NCBI GenBank assembly: GCA_015680685.1
Contig: MNCI01036747.1
Span: 425,241-489,240 of the forward strand
Direction of reading: 5' to 3'
DNA length: 64,000 nt
From: Gnetum montanum
Lineage: Eukaryota > Streptophyta > Gnetopsida > Gnetales > Gnetaceae
How positions within the stretch are numbered: position 1 is the stretch's first letter; each line of letters opens with the position of its first letter. A model generated the notes under the pieces. It saw nothing but the letters and a program-made list of their open reading frames with translations, had not been told where the DNA came from and did no database searches. Positions 35,973-47,790 of this stretch are shown one piece after another. A program made the position numbers and the translations under genes.

Positions 35973-36950
35973 TGTAAGGGAAGCATTCCAAGAAGAAGAC
36001 TAGATGAAGGAAGCATGGTGGAGCATGAGGACAAGCCCCCATGAGCAAGGAAAGCTCAAAATCAAAACCTCCAATAATATTTCTTCTCATGTTGTAATGC
36101 ATTGAGTCATGATTTTTGTGATGGCCTTGAGTCATGGGAGCATGATGCCTTCTAGCTTGTAAAAGGACATGAAGGCTTCTAGCATCAAAACAAGCATTGT
36201 TATTTTTGGCATTTGTAGGATACATGTCTCCCTAGAAAGATAGACCTCTCCCCTAGTGTAGATGTCTCAAGGCCAAAGGAGACATCTAAAAAAATAGTAG
36301 ACATCTCTCCCATGAGAAGGGCTTTCAGAGGAGAAGTCTACATGAAGTTAGAGATGACCCAAATGCATGGGGAAACTTTTGAATGCTCATTCCAATTCAT
36401 GAAATAACCAAAGCAAGATGAGAATAGCTGGGGAGAAGGTGAGAAGTCTTGAAACACATCTAAAGAACCTTAAGTTGAGCTGAGGAAAGGTTCCTAGGAT
36501 TTTTTACCTTCTCCTTGCTTATAAATATTAATATAATTCACCATTGTTGAGAAAAGAGAGAGCATAACCTTGAACATGAGCAGGAGAGAAAGCTTGTGAG
36601 AGTTGAGGGAAGAGAGCTTACACAAGGAAGTTGAGCAAGAGGCAAGAAATAACACTTGAGAGAGAGATTAGGAGAATCTCTTATAAGTTTCATGTTTTGA
36701 GCTTGGCTCTATTGTGAGTAATTAAGGATTGAGAGGGGACAAGTGTGGCTTCTAAGATCCTTGGGAGAGTTATGAGTTGAGTGTGGCTCCTCATCTTTGT
36801 TGTATTTTGTATGTATTTTTAGAATTATCTTAACATAAGGGAGATTTTATTTATTTTATTGTGTTGTTCTTACTTTCTAAGCTAAATTTGCTTGGAAGTT
36901 GTGGATTGGGTCCTATTGGGGGTTTATCAAGGTGCAACACCCTTGCACCA
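35973..36950 (+). repeat. Putative 3' LTR of the nested gag element
   Basis: It begins TGTAAGGGAAG after a purine tract and ends in a small hairpin, GGTGCAACACCCTTGCACC. Only its last 54 bp have a partner in the window (34346-34399), so its left border is inferred. Confidence 0.55.
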
Positions 36951-39900
36951 AGTTCCAAGAATCTCATATTTATTGTTATTACATCAATGTGTCCAGGTAC
37001 AATGATGCTCAAATATGGATTCATACAACTCCTTAAAATGCTATTGTAGGTACTCAAAAAATATTCTAACTTTGATGGAAGAAAACTACAAGAACTTGGC
37101 TACTCTAATGGCATAATGTGCCATAAATGGGATGGGTATGTGCATTTATATAGGCATGACATGATGCTGCGTTGATGCATCAAACCATGCATTGATGGGG
37201 TTGCATTAATAAGGTTGTGTTGACACATGCCTATTGATGCAACTAGTTAATGATTCATCATAAATGGAATCTTGAAAGATAAAATAAGAAGCTAGAGAAA
37301 ATTTTGCTTATAGTAGATAAATAAGTTAGGAATTCATAGTAACAAGGTTCTTAAAAGTCTTGGTTTGATGAGTATTGTGTGTAGGCTAGATAGAGTAGTA
37401 AGAATATAAATGTGAAACACACACAAAGTTTAGTTAAGGCACATAAATGCTTTATTAGAGTCAAGAGAAGAAAATTTAGGAGGGAGCAATAAGAATATTT
37501 TGCTTATACTATGAAAAAGAAGCATAAACAGTTTTGATAGTATTTTTATCATAAAAACTTTTTATTATTTAATTTTTATTTTCAAGATATATGCTCATTT
37601 TACAATGAACTATTTACAGAATAAGATGATAATTCTACTACAATTATACACTAAACACCTTTGTTATTTACTCTGGAGAAAGTTATAAAGAGTGTTAAAA
37701 AGTTAGCATCTAGCAAAGTTGTAGATTCAAATCATTTATATGTAGAATTATTAAAATGGGCAAGACATCTTATTCAAAGAGAAATTTGGCATAGATTAAA
37801 TTCGATAATAGATCAAGGATTAGATCAACATTGAAAAACTACTAAGGCTATCTTATTATGTAAAGAAGGGGATAAAGTAATTTAAACAATCATTGAATAA
37901 ATATTGTGAGTAATATTTTTGCTTAAGTTATTGGATACTTTGTTAAAAAAACTGAATTTGTTCTTGGTCTAGAGTTAACCAAGTTAACGCAAGATGTTAA
38001 GCAGGTTTTAGAAAAAATCACTATACTATTGATCACTTAGTTATTCTTAAACATTGCAAAGAGTTTGCAGAAAAACCTAACAAAAAAATTTTAATTTGTT
38101 TTGTTGATTTTGGAAAAGCATATGATTCATTGATTCACCCAGATTTAGGGTTGTGCTAGTATAAAATTAGTCTCTTTTTAGAATTAGTTACAACAACTAA
38201 AATGAGGAAGTGATTATTGAAATTATAAATAAGAATTCAAAGAAAAATTCTAATTCTAGAGCAAAATTGACTTTAAGCAATGTTGTCCACTTTCTCCAAC
38301 TATCTTTGGTATTTTTATTAATGAAATGTAGGATTGAATGGTTATGCAATGTGCAAGATAATCATACTATTAACATTGAATCCCAAGTAGTGAATCTTCT
38401 TTTGTATGTAGATGATGGTGCTTTGATTTCTACTACTATAGAAGGTATGCAAAATATATTGCCAATTTTATAAAATTATTATTACTTATTTGGTCTTGGA
38501 GTGAATGTAGTTGAAACTAAATTTATGATTTGAGTTATAAGAAATAACGTATAATTTTCATTTTAAAGGTACCAATGTGTAAATGGTAGGTTCTTTTAAA
38601 TATTTGGGTTTCATTTATATGAACAATTACAAGTGGGGAAAGCACATCAAAGATAAAATAGTAGGAGGTTTCAAGGCTTTGCATGTTTTAAAAAGTAAAT
38701 GCAAGAATTTTGGAGCTTGACTTAGAAGGTTAGAAAACAAATTTTTTAGCCTATTACCTATCCTACTATATTGTATGGATGTGCTATTTTAGAATTCGGA
38801 CTCAGTGCTAAACTTTGGAAAGATATTGAAAAAGTGAAAAAAAAATTCCTCTTGATGAGTTAAAGGTGAAGATGCAAATACTTTACTTAATGTTATTATG
38901 TTAATGTGATTTATTACATTTAGAAGTAAAAGCCTTTTTATAATTCATTGTATATGCTCATAGCTTACACATCTTAAGGCAAGACATATTCTCTAAAGTA
39001 GTTTTTAAGAATTTGTGAGATTTTAATTTGTATTTTCAAGGGATGTTATGGTTGATAAAATAGAATATTTATTAATGAAGTTTGGCAAAATCCTAAGCAT
39101 ATTCACTAATTAGTTAAGTAGAAGGTTTTAATTAGTAATGCATAGTCTAATGTATAAGGTAATAAATAATTATATTTCCAGTATATTAGATCTAATAAAC
39201 AAGATGCAAAATCTTACTATATTTCAATTACGATTCCAATAAAGCATCAGAAGACTATCAATGAACTTTAGTTAAGTTTTCAATTTCCCTAAGAAGAGTG
39301 TAGCTATAGGTTGTAGGTTGTGTATGTTAGAAACACTTTAGGATGAGTTGCATATGTTTTTTTTATGCTATGACTATCCATTTGAAATAGTGTTATAATG
39401 TTGGAGCAAAAAATTTATATGATTTGTTTTTATTGCTCCCATTAGTTCTTGGTCAATTTGTAAAGTTTGTCTTTATTTTTTATGAAAATGTAATATCTAT
39501 CTAGTAGATCCTATAAATCTTCAAACATAATAAAGCTTCAACTTTAGTTTCATTCAAAATCTTAAAATTAATCTTAGTACTTTCAAATAAAAGTGGCATG
39601 CTTTAGCTTATTGATTTTTTCTCATGTTTTAGTTTTATGTGTTTTATACTATGAATTTTAAACAATGAAATTATAGATAATTTTAACTCAAAACTTATTT
39701 GACTATAGATACTTTCAAGATATCTATCCTATATAATAATTTTGTAGAACTATTATAACACCTCTATGAATTATCTATAAAATCCTATAAATAACTAATA
39801 AAAATGGAATGAAACCATAAGGATTTGGATTTACTCTTGATTTACTAATTTAAGAGAAAGTCATAAAATATATAAAAATTATTAAATAGAAGCATAAATA

Positions 39901-39964
39901 TATTAGATCATCATAGCATAGCAAGATTTTTTACTACAAGAATAAATAATAAAATAAAATTACT

Positions 39965-40831
39965 TGATGAGTCATGCTTTCAGAGCCACGATATTAGGTA
40001 TCTGATATTGGAGCACAGCCTTCAATGTCAAGCATCCAATATTGCCTCTTCTATGTGTGCCTATAAATACTGCACTTGGGGGTGGACGGTTGAGATAGAA
40101 AAATAGAAGAAATAGAGAAGATAAGTTAGATTCATAGATTTTTGATTTTAAGCTTTGTTAGTTTTTAGTGCATGGCTGCAATGTGATGTTAAGTGATTGT
40201 ACGACATCTTTATTCGAGTGTGACATACTTGGACATGTTGCATGTCTGGCAATATATATCGAGATTACTTCCATCATTGCAGCATCCACTTAGCTTTATT
40301 ATTATTTTTAATTGTTTAATTGTTTACTATTTTCCTTAGTTAATGTTTCCATTTATTGCTATTTATTATTTTTGTCATTAAGCAGAATGAGTACGACTAA
40401 TCATGGGTGCTTAAGTATAATTACTTGGTAACCTAGTAGTGTATCATTTGGTAAGCCTAGTGATGTATGCTTGGTAATCACAGCAATAGTTATGCAAAGT
40501 CCAAGGCATGTGCGAATAGTTAGGAATGGATACTCATTGCACATAGGCTAGTTCAGGCTTTACTTTCCATTGTTAATTAGCTTAATTAATTAATCTCTTT
40601 ATTATCATTAGGAGTAGCTTAGGGCTAGACAACATTAAGAATCATATTCCTCACTCTAGACTAAATCATATGTGACAAAGCTACCACTAGTCAAAGTGGG
40701 AAGATAGTGAACGACGATCAAGAGATAACGATTTAGATGCACAACTAGTCCAATCCATAGAATTCAACAAGATTGAGCATGAACGCTTGTGATTCGTATC
40801 ATTGGGCATAGGTGTAACTCACTACTCATCA
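39965..40831 (+). repeat. 5' LTR (family A) of the outer element
   Basis: It starts TGATGAGTC and ends ACTCATCA, so the terminal eight bases are inverted repeats. CTATAAATAC (40061-40070) is the probable TATA box. Three units of about 24 bp (ACTTGGTAACCTAGT type, 40422-40492) lie in the middle. Confidence 0.88.
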
Positions 40832-40855
40832 TTAGCACAGTTACTGGGGATGATG
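40832..40855 (+). other. Primer binding site (decayed)
   Basis: TTAGCACAGTTACTGGGGAT directly follows the LTR. It is a mutated form of the intact-looking TTGACACCGTTGCTGGGGAC at 58887 and of the plant gypsy site TGGCGCCGTTGCCGGGGA, thought to pair with an aspartate tRNA. Confidence 0.75.
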
Positions 40856-40956
40856 CTAGTTATCTAGATTAGTTATATTATACACGATCACTATAAACAC
40901 ATTAACAATATATCCTTTCAAAAATATTAAATCGCACACATCATTAACTAAAAACA

Positions 40957-43215
40957 ATGTCTCTTTCACAAGAAAGTGATAATGCATTGTATGGTAAGAA
41001 CATTCATTGGAGAACTAACGAGATATATGTTTAAGAAAGTTGGAGTGACCAACCTTATGTAGGGGTTTCATATGTTCATGACCAGACTGATGACACTCAA
41101 AGACTACATTTACCTAAGGTAGATAACCCTAGAGGAGATGAAGTAAGTCCTGGATTAGGGGAGGCCTCAAGGCCTAGGACCTCCTCAAAACTTGAAAAAG
41201 ATAAATTAAGGGACCTTGGGNGCATCAGGCTCATAGTGGCCAATAAAGGTTCATGTCATTAGACATATTGTGATGAAAATATATATTTCTATTTGTTTTA
41301 TTGTGATTGCTTGTCTATGTTCATTTTAATGTCTTTGATTTCTCCCGTGGGTTCAATTTCTATTCTTATTTCAACCCCACAGTGAAGCTTTGTCTCTATA
41401 CCTATGTTCATCTTTGTCAAAACTAGACATTGAAGAGGAAGAGGAAGATGAGGAACTGGGAGGATTTCCATGGCTTCTGTGGTGTTCCCCAAGGTCCCTT
41501 AATTTATCTTTTTCAAGTTTTGAGGAGGTCCTAGGCCTTGAGGCCTCCCCTAATCCAGGACTTACTTCATCTCCTCTAGGGTTATCTACCTTAGGTAAAT
41601 GTAGTCTTTGAGTGTCATCAGTCTGGTCATGAACATATGAAACCCCTACATAAGGTTGGTCACTCCAACTTTCTTAAACATATATNATTCGTAATGAAAT
41701 GAGGAAGACCCTTGGGATGTATGCTACAGGTCAATTATACAAGCTATGAACCCATCAGATCTGAGAGCTAATCAAGCATGTGGCGAAAGAAGAAGGAAAG
41801 TTATGAAAATGTGAGAATGTTGAGAGGTATCACTGGGAACCAACTCTTCAAAAGAAGAGGGTCCACATCTATGGTAAGGAAAAATAGGTTGCTCTTGATA
41901 GGATGATTTCTCAACAAACCTTATCGATATAGAAGTCTATTAACAAACTTGAAGTAAAGTTTGATAGGATGTTTAAGTGGATAAATGAGAAAGTTACAAC
42001 TTTCTTAGAAACTGTAGATGAGAAGGTAACACAAAATGAATTAGGTGATCATAATGAACAAAGGAAGAAGAACCAGGAAATAAATAGGAACACTTATTAG
42101 CAAAGAAGGAAAATGGCTGAAGAAAACAAGGCATAGAATTAATCACAAACGAAGATAACAAATGTGACATCCACATATATGATCACTGGAAGGGCCATTG
42201 CCCAATCATGCCACATCTACATGAGTATTGGGCTTTTGCATTGAATCCCATGTTTGTACAAAAGCACATGCTTAGGAAATTACCTTTTCCATAAGGTAAT
42301 TATAGACAATCCTACAACCAATCGTACTATCCTATGGGGACTTATTACTAGCCTCAATAGTATTATCAACCACAGTGGCAAAACCCATAGTCATGGGGGA
42401 GGCTATCACAAACCTAGACTTACCCTTACTACTAGCTAAACTTGTATAGTTATTATGTTTAACAACTTGTTTTTCCCACTAGTTCTATGTCCTCTACTTC
42501 AAATCGCTACTATCACTCTTCTGAGTATCATCAACCCGTGACATCTCTTGAAGGATCGCCACCTCACATCTCTTACTCTTCATTCTATCCTCGATATTCT
42601 CATGCTCCACCTCGTCACATGTTACTACTAGCAACACAGGAAGGTTTAGCCTCACAACATTAACAAATGAATTCCACTTGTGCTGCAAATGTGCATAGAC
42701 ATGCTAATGCTAGTAGGTTCCCACTACAATCTTGGAAACATCCCTTCTTTAGGATGACTCCCATGCGTAAGTGCAACACTCATGAACCTACTACATCATC
42801 CAAACCAAAATAAGGTGAATCAAGTGTAATGCCTTCCCTTTCACAACAAATGTCCTTTGATCTTATGCAAGGGCCACAATCTATCGTTACTCCAACACCT
42901 AATAGGAGCAATGAATCTAGCATTGTGGAGAGAAAAATGAATCCATGCATACCTAATCATGATTAAGCATGTAATCATGGGCCAAATATCCATAACGTTG
43001 ACACAAATCATACTTTAACCCATCATACAATTTACAACGAAGTGTGTGAACAACTACCAAGAGATACCACTAAACCAAGAGACACCTCATGGTTTGGAAA
43101 TGAAAAGCTAACACTGTTTTACAAATGCATGAAGCCTACCTATCCACTTATTAATTCTTATCATGTCAAACACTTAGTCATGGGGGAAACACCCCATCCT
43201 AACATTCAAAATTAA
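40957..43215 (+). pseudogene. ORF1, gag-like protein of the outer element
   Basis: The start MSLSQESDNALYGKNIHWR matches MSLSQDCDNVTTSKAIHW at 59031 and MTLSLGSDAALYNKNIH on the minus strand at 55208. Next come VGVSYVHDQTDDTQRLHLPK and a conserved acidic/Ser-rich part. The gag core is absent at the N joins; similarity resumes at NEMRKTLGMYATGQLY (41689). The carboxy half includes NELGDHNEQRKKNQEIN, IYMITGRAIAQSCHIYMSIG and a Pro/Ser/His-rich tail (SSEYHQPVTSLEGSPPH) up to the stop at 43213. No zinc knuckle was found. Many stops are TAG or TAA. The matching minus-strand ORF1 supports a full length of about 750 residues. Confidence 0.75.
41222..41685 (-). other. Probably mis-oriented contig between two single-N joins
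   Basis: The 41493-41685 part is a base-for-base inverted copy of about 41030-41219, and both N joins sit at the ends of this block. Read on the minus strand the block continues gag in the normal order (GNTTEAMEILPVPHLP, then a segment equal to the WPL-S-L region). This fits a contig placed backwards with a 190-bp overlap left in place, and does not look like a natural hairpin. Confidence 0.75.
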
Positions 43216-45124
43216 TAATTGTTTTTCGTCTTTTTGTTTTCCAATTTTTTATCATTTTCTTATTTCTAGATACAAATTTTTCCTATCCTCTTCAACTTTT
43301 TTCACATTTTTTTTCATTCCCTTTGTCAGTAATCTCACTTGTGATTAAAATGATCATGTAGCCCATTGAGGTGAGGTTTTCTATATGTTGTCAAGTCATA
43401 AGGGACTGATTTTTTGGACAATAAGACCACATCATCCATCCATCCATTCCATTAATAAGGGATTGTTACTTTGGTCATAATGATATTCTTTTTCATCATC
43501 AAACTAAAAATAAATTCATAATCATTCTGCTTTAGATAGAAAACTGAAAAAAAAGGAGGAATGTGAAGGGTGTGAGATCAAGGGTATTTGTGAATTCTCT
43601 TTGACCACTTTTGTATGTTCTATTATGTTGCTAAGGTTGTAATTATATCCTTAGAGATCTAATGAAAAATAAGAGTAAGAGTAAAATAAAAGGGCACTAA
43701 ATAAACTTTTGAGAGTCCCATTGGAAAGACATGTTACCCATGCCTTAAGGTTTGTGGCTTCTTAGATTACTTCAAAAAAGAAAAAAAAGGAAAAGAAAAA
43801 GTGCCATGAATAAACTCCTCCCTTGGACAAAATGCCAAGTGATGCTACTCCTTGCAATTATGGTAGTGTTATGGTTGTGAAACAAAGTGATGAAACAATG
43901 CAATGTCATTGGAAAATGGTTTGGACTTGGTTTGAATATTGGAAAGAAGGGCTAATGATTATTCAACCATTAATAACACACAAGGATTCATTATGCCTAT
44001 GGTAAGGCACCTCAGATCCTAATTCTTGCAATCCCTTCTATAGTCCATCTCATCCCACTATCTGTATAATCCAAACTTGTGGTTTTGTGTAACATAGAGA
44101 TATTTCCTCAAATTGTTAGTTTTAACATGTGTGTTTTGTTTGACAAGTATGTGTTGCATTCAACCTCTTTGGTGCCTATGGACACTTTTAGGTGTGGTTA
44201 TACAAGGGAATTAAGGGTTGAAGCCTACTTTGGGGAGGATCCACTTGTATAACTATTGTGACTTGTACTTGTTTAACACAATTGCATCATCTTAAACCTT
44301 CCAACTACATAAATATTAAATTCAATACTTTCCCTTATCATATAACCAATCCATTTTACACCATGGATCTACCCCTTTTCTTACACCTTCCAAAGATTTC
44401 AATGCCAGCGATTTCATCTTCTAACACTTCTAGTGCCTCCATATGATGTTTCACTTACCCCAAAACTATGGATTTTCCACCAAACCTTCCAACCAATCAT
44501 AGAGCTTCACTTTCCATGCTAAGTACCCTAATTAAATGCATTTTCAAGCACCTCAATATCAAACCCATAAAAACTATAAATAGGACTCTTGTGGTGCTTC
44601 AAAATCTATTATCATCATTTGCAGCTAGGGGAGTTTTTGCATTTTTTCTTTCTCAACTTAGAGCTTTGTGCAACCAACTTCCACACATGATATCTTGCTC
44701 CATACCACTTTTATTTTCATTGTTTTTGAACCTAGTTGAACCCAAAGTGTTCAATTTAGTTGGGGGAGGGTGCTTACATGGAAAACTTGCATCAATTCTT
44801 CAAAATTTGCTATCACTTGGAAAGTATTATAAGGTTAAGCATGTTAAATACCTTAAATGTTTTAATAAATAATCATCCGTATGAATGCGAGAATATCTAA
44901 TTATTTCACCGAAGGAACCATAACTGTCATGATAAGCCATACATAAGGAAAAAGAGGCCAATTGCAAAGGGTTATAAAAGAAGATTAACACTTTTGGGCA
45001 TTTTTCTAACTCTGCAATCATATGAGCTAAAGAAATTAATGGAACTAAGGTCATGAGTAAGGTATAAACTTGTTAATAATAAATGAGAACAAATTAGTAA
45101 CATCAGACCCTTGATTGATTATAG
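43216..45124 (+). promoter_or_regulatory. ORF1-ORF2 spacer with an internal TATA box
   Basis: The spacer is conserved in the inner copy (about 51134-52970) but is non-coding in both. ACTATAAATAGGACTC at 44573 is a strong TATA box, about 550 bp ahead of ORF2. A G-rich GTTGGGGGAGGGTGC (near 44760) resembles the polypurine tract. In the inner copy the equivalent place has dyad repeats like those in the LTR U3 just upstream of a TATA-like CTATATATA (about 51685). I infer a promoter or an old LTR remnant serving ORF2. A 134-codon frame at 44468-44872 is not shared with the inner copy and is taken as chance. Confidence 0.5.
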
Positions 45125-47790
45125 ATGATCCCAAAAAGAGGAGGACAATAAGGACCTTTGCAAGGTGTAGCCAAACGTTCGAGAGGTTGCAAAGGTCAAC
45201 CAACAGAACAAGGCCCACCAGTTGAACATGAAGAATAAGAGGCCTAATCATTTAGCATTCATCAAGAGGCTTCTGCTATAGGGTAGTTAATTGAAGGAGA
45301 GGTTGCAAAACCATAAGCTTCAGTGCAAGGACAACACCTCAGGTTATCCCAAGAATGCCTCAAAGCTATCTAGGAGAAATCCATGTTGACCAAAATTATT
45401 GTGGAAATGAACTTTGATCCATTTATGGCATTTTCCCCTGAGGTAGTTAGAACTCAACTTCAGGCATTGCCTCTATGGCACATTTTCTCAGAAAGTGGAG
45501 AATGGTACCTCAATGAAACATACCAATTTTGGCATAATAAGGAAGAGGGAAACATAGTTAACATCGTTGGAGTCAATGTCTCTTTTTTAGTCAAGGTAAT
45601 CGTAGAGTCTCTAAATCTACAAAATGTGGGGGCCAAGTTGCTGCATCTATCCACATGGTTTGATGCAGAAACTAGAAAGTTGTGGTTGAAGTAGTTGTCT
45701 AATAAAGACAATAAAACATATAGAGAGTTGACTTTAGAAGAGAGGACTTATTTTAAGATAGGCACATACCACCTCTTCCCAACTAAAGGGCTCAATAGAA
45801 TATCAACATATGTAGCTAGGGAAAGTGCAATATTAATGGGCAAATAGAATGCTAATCTTCCCTAATTGTACTTCATGGAAATTCAAAGGTGACTGAAAGA
45901 AAAGAAGGTAGGGAAGCCAACAATTCCATTTCCTTGCCTAATTAAGAAGCTATGTAGGTGCATTGGAATCTTAGGATACACCAATGATGTTTCTAGGAGG
46001 GCTTAGAATGCTTTTTTTTGTTGAGTTTCTTAAACTCCCAGCACCAAGAAAAGACCTTGATGATGAATAAGAAAAAGAACTAGAAAAGAAACCAAAACTA
46101 GAAAAGGAAACAGAGAAAGAGCCCAAGTAACAACAATAGCCACAAGTTCCACCACCAGCATCACAAGATTACCAACCCACAATGAGCCATCTACAATGCA
46201 TTGTTGAAACTCTCAGTTGGGGAAGTAGGGATGAATCAAATTTTTTTAGAATAATCAATGATGTTGTGTGGTCCATCATTTCTACCGATCCATCAAGAGG
46301 GTATATTTCTTTATAGTCAAGAAGAGAATCCTAATGATTATAGTAAATCTCTAAGAACATCGCATCTTTTCAAGTAATGCTCGAAATAGGAGAAGGTGCT
46401 ACCATTGTGATCATGTAACACCAAGATGTAGCAAGCACAATAGAAGTTATTATAGATTACATTAAGGAATCATTTAATGTGCCTTTTGTACCTCCAGTGG
46501 ACTTGACTAGGACCAAAGATGTCCAAACACTAGTTGGAAGTTTGATGACTCCTACGACCCACAAGGATGTGCTTGACAGATTGTTGTAGACTAGATACAT
46601 GATGAGAACTCTTTTTAACATCCCCAGTGATGTCATTGCAATTCAGTTAGATCTCATGACCACAAAAGGAAAGTTGGTCATGGTAGAGACTAGGGTGAAT
46701 CATGTAGAAACATAAGTGCATTAACTACAACAAGAGCTAGCCATCCTAAAAGTTGAAAGATGGGACCCTACCCAATTTTTTGCACTTGACTAATTGGAAG
46801 AATTTTAAATGGAGTAGTTGAAGTAATTGATTGAACAAAAGAAAGTTGCTGAGCAAGAGAAGGAGAAGCTATTTTGGAATGCCTTAGCTACTAAAGCTCA
46901 AGCATATGCCCATGCAAAGGCATTAACTTCCACACAAGAAGAGAATAAATAGCTTGCTACGAATAATGCAAGGTTGACCACTATAGAAAAATAGAAGAAT
47001 ATCTTAGAAGAAAGTGTCCACTAGTTGAGAGAACAATTGGTGAAGGTCAACCAAGAAATTAATACATTGGCAAGAAAAAATCAAACCCTCTCAATGGAGG
47101 AGGTGCATGCGATACGTCAAAAATATGCAATCAAGATAAGTGTGTGGCAGAACAAGGTCAAGAAACATGAAAAGTTGAAGGAGTAGTTTTGGGACAAAAT
47201 TGGTATGTATAAGCAAATCAATGAAAAAGAAATCTAGATGGAAAAGGCCTTCATTAGTTCCATGTCAACACAAAATCCTTATTGGCAACCAATCTTGGAT
47301 AGCTATGCCTTGGTCCATCAAGAGGAAGTAAAAAACAAGGACCTGCAAATTGAAGATTTGAAAGAGTACATGGAATTGGCTAACCTTTGATGTGCCAACC
47401 TTACCCTGTTAACAGCAAGCCAAACTAGAAATGAGCTAGAATAGTAAGTAGCAGCCACCTATGCATTATATGAAAAAGTGTTTGTAGATAGGAAAAATGC
47501 TCTACACAATCTTCACATGGAAAACTCAGAATTGGATGTGATTAAGGCTTGATACCATGGACAAAGAGGTGTAGCCTTAGACTTGGCTAGGAGATTGATG
47601 GATCACCATGGATTAAAAGAAAAGGCCAAGGCCTTCAAGGTGGAACAATGGTAGTTTGTAGCTTGGTACATGAAAGCAAATAAGATGTTCTTGCAGTTAC
47701 CATGTTCCTGGGATGTACCAGTTCTAGCACACATCAGCTCATCAACTTAGATGGTACATGAACCAAGAATAGAGAAGGAGAAGTTGTAGG
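45125..47790 (+). pseudogene. ORF2 of the outer element, unknown coiled-coil protein (part 1)
   Basis: The frame starts MIPKRGGQ at 45125, in phase with the better conserved block MLTKIIVEMNFDPFMAF at 45383. Conserved with the inner copy are ETYQFWHNKEEG, VNVSFLVK, LTLEERTYFKIGTYHLFPTK, RESAILM, FVPPVDLTRTKDVQTLVG and EQEKEKLFWNAL. The second half is a long charged coiled coil ending in LKEKAKAFKVEQW and LQLPCSWDVPVL. The first half recalls the putative plant transposon protein domain found in some plant retroelements, but I am not certain. No catalytic motif was recognised. Stops are mostly TAG/TAA where the inner copy keeps CAG/CAA. The inner element is inserted after 47790 and the end lies at 56211-56294. 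Confidence 0.65.

Larger units (their letters stand above)
34212..36950 (+). mobile_element. Gag-bearing LTR element nested in the solo LTR
   Basis: The left side keeps only a 54-bp LTR end (34346-34399), which matches 36897-36950 at 53 of 54 positions. A gag-like frame follows from 34532. A purine-rich ATCATGGGGA precedes a putative full 3' LTR (TGTAAGGG at 35973 to TTGCACCA at 36950, about 978 bp), which has a TATA-like CTTATAAATATT near 36519. The left 134 bp (34212-34345) do not match the 3' LTR, so the 5' LTR is deleted or replaced. No pol was found. Outer boundaries come from where the host LTR alignment breaks and are accurate to about 10 bases. Confidence 0.7.
33649..37260 (-). mobile_element. 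Solo LTR (family B) with 5-bp target duplication, itself interrupted
   Basis: The LTR starts TGATGAGG at 33649 and ends ATTCATCA at 37260, with perfect TAAAT repeats on both sides (33644-33648 and 37261-37265). Its two pieces (33649 to about 34211 and about 36951-37260) align with the family B LTR at 32012-32917 and together have a similar length. No second LTR or internal region belongs to it, so it is a solo LTR left by recombination. The middle holds a different LTR element. Confidence 0.85.
32918..39600 (+). mobile_element. Degenerate LINE, plus strand, split by a solo LTR
   Basis: An endonuclease trace LFICGDFNAKIG occurs near 33185-33220. The LTR inserted at 33649-37260 interrupts the element. 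Beyond it the reverse transcriptase resumes with TIDHLVILKHCKEF, FVDFGKAYDSL near 38100, QCCPLSPTIFGIFINEM near 38280 and the catalytic LLLYVDDGALIS near 38400. LGVNVVETKFMI and FKYLGFIYMNN follow. A zinc-like tail is suggested near 39340 (ELHMFFYAMTIHL type). Stops are numerous. Ends are estimates. It may be the same broad LINE type as the element at 7.9-10.9 kb, on the strength of GDFNA and GCPLSP contexts. Confidence 0.75.

Noticed and set aside
41030-41685. Natural hairpin or foldback element
   Set aside because: The arms appear identical and end at N joins; a reversed contig explains them better.
44468-44872. 134-codon plus-strand frame as a third ORF of the two-ORF element
   Set aside because: The matching region of the inner copy is not open and has a different length; the residues look random.
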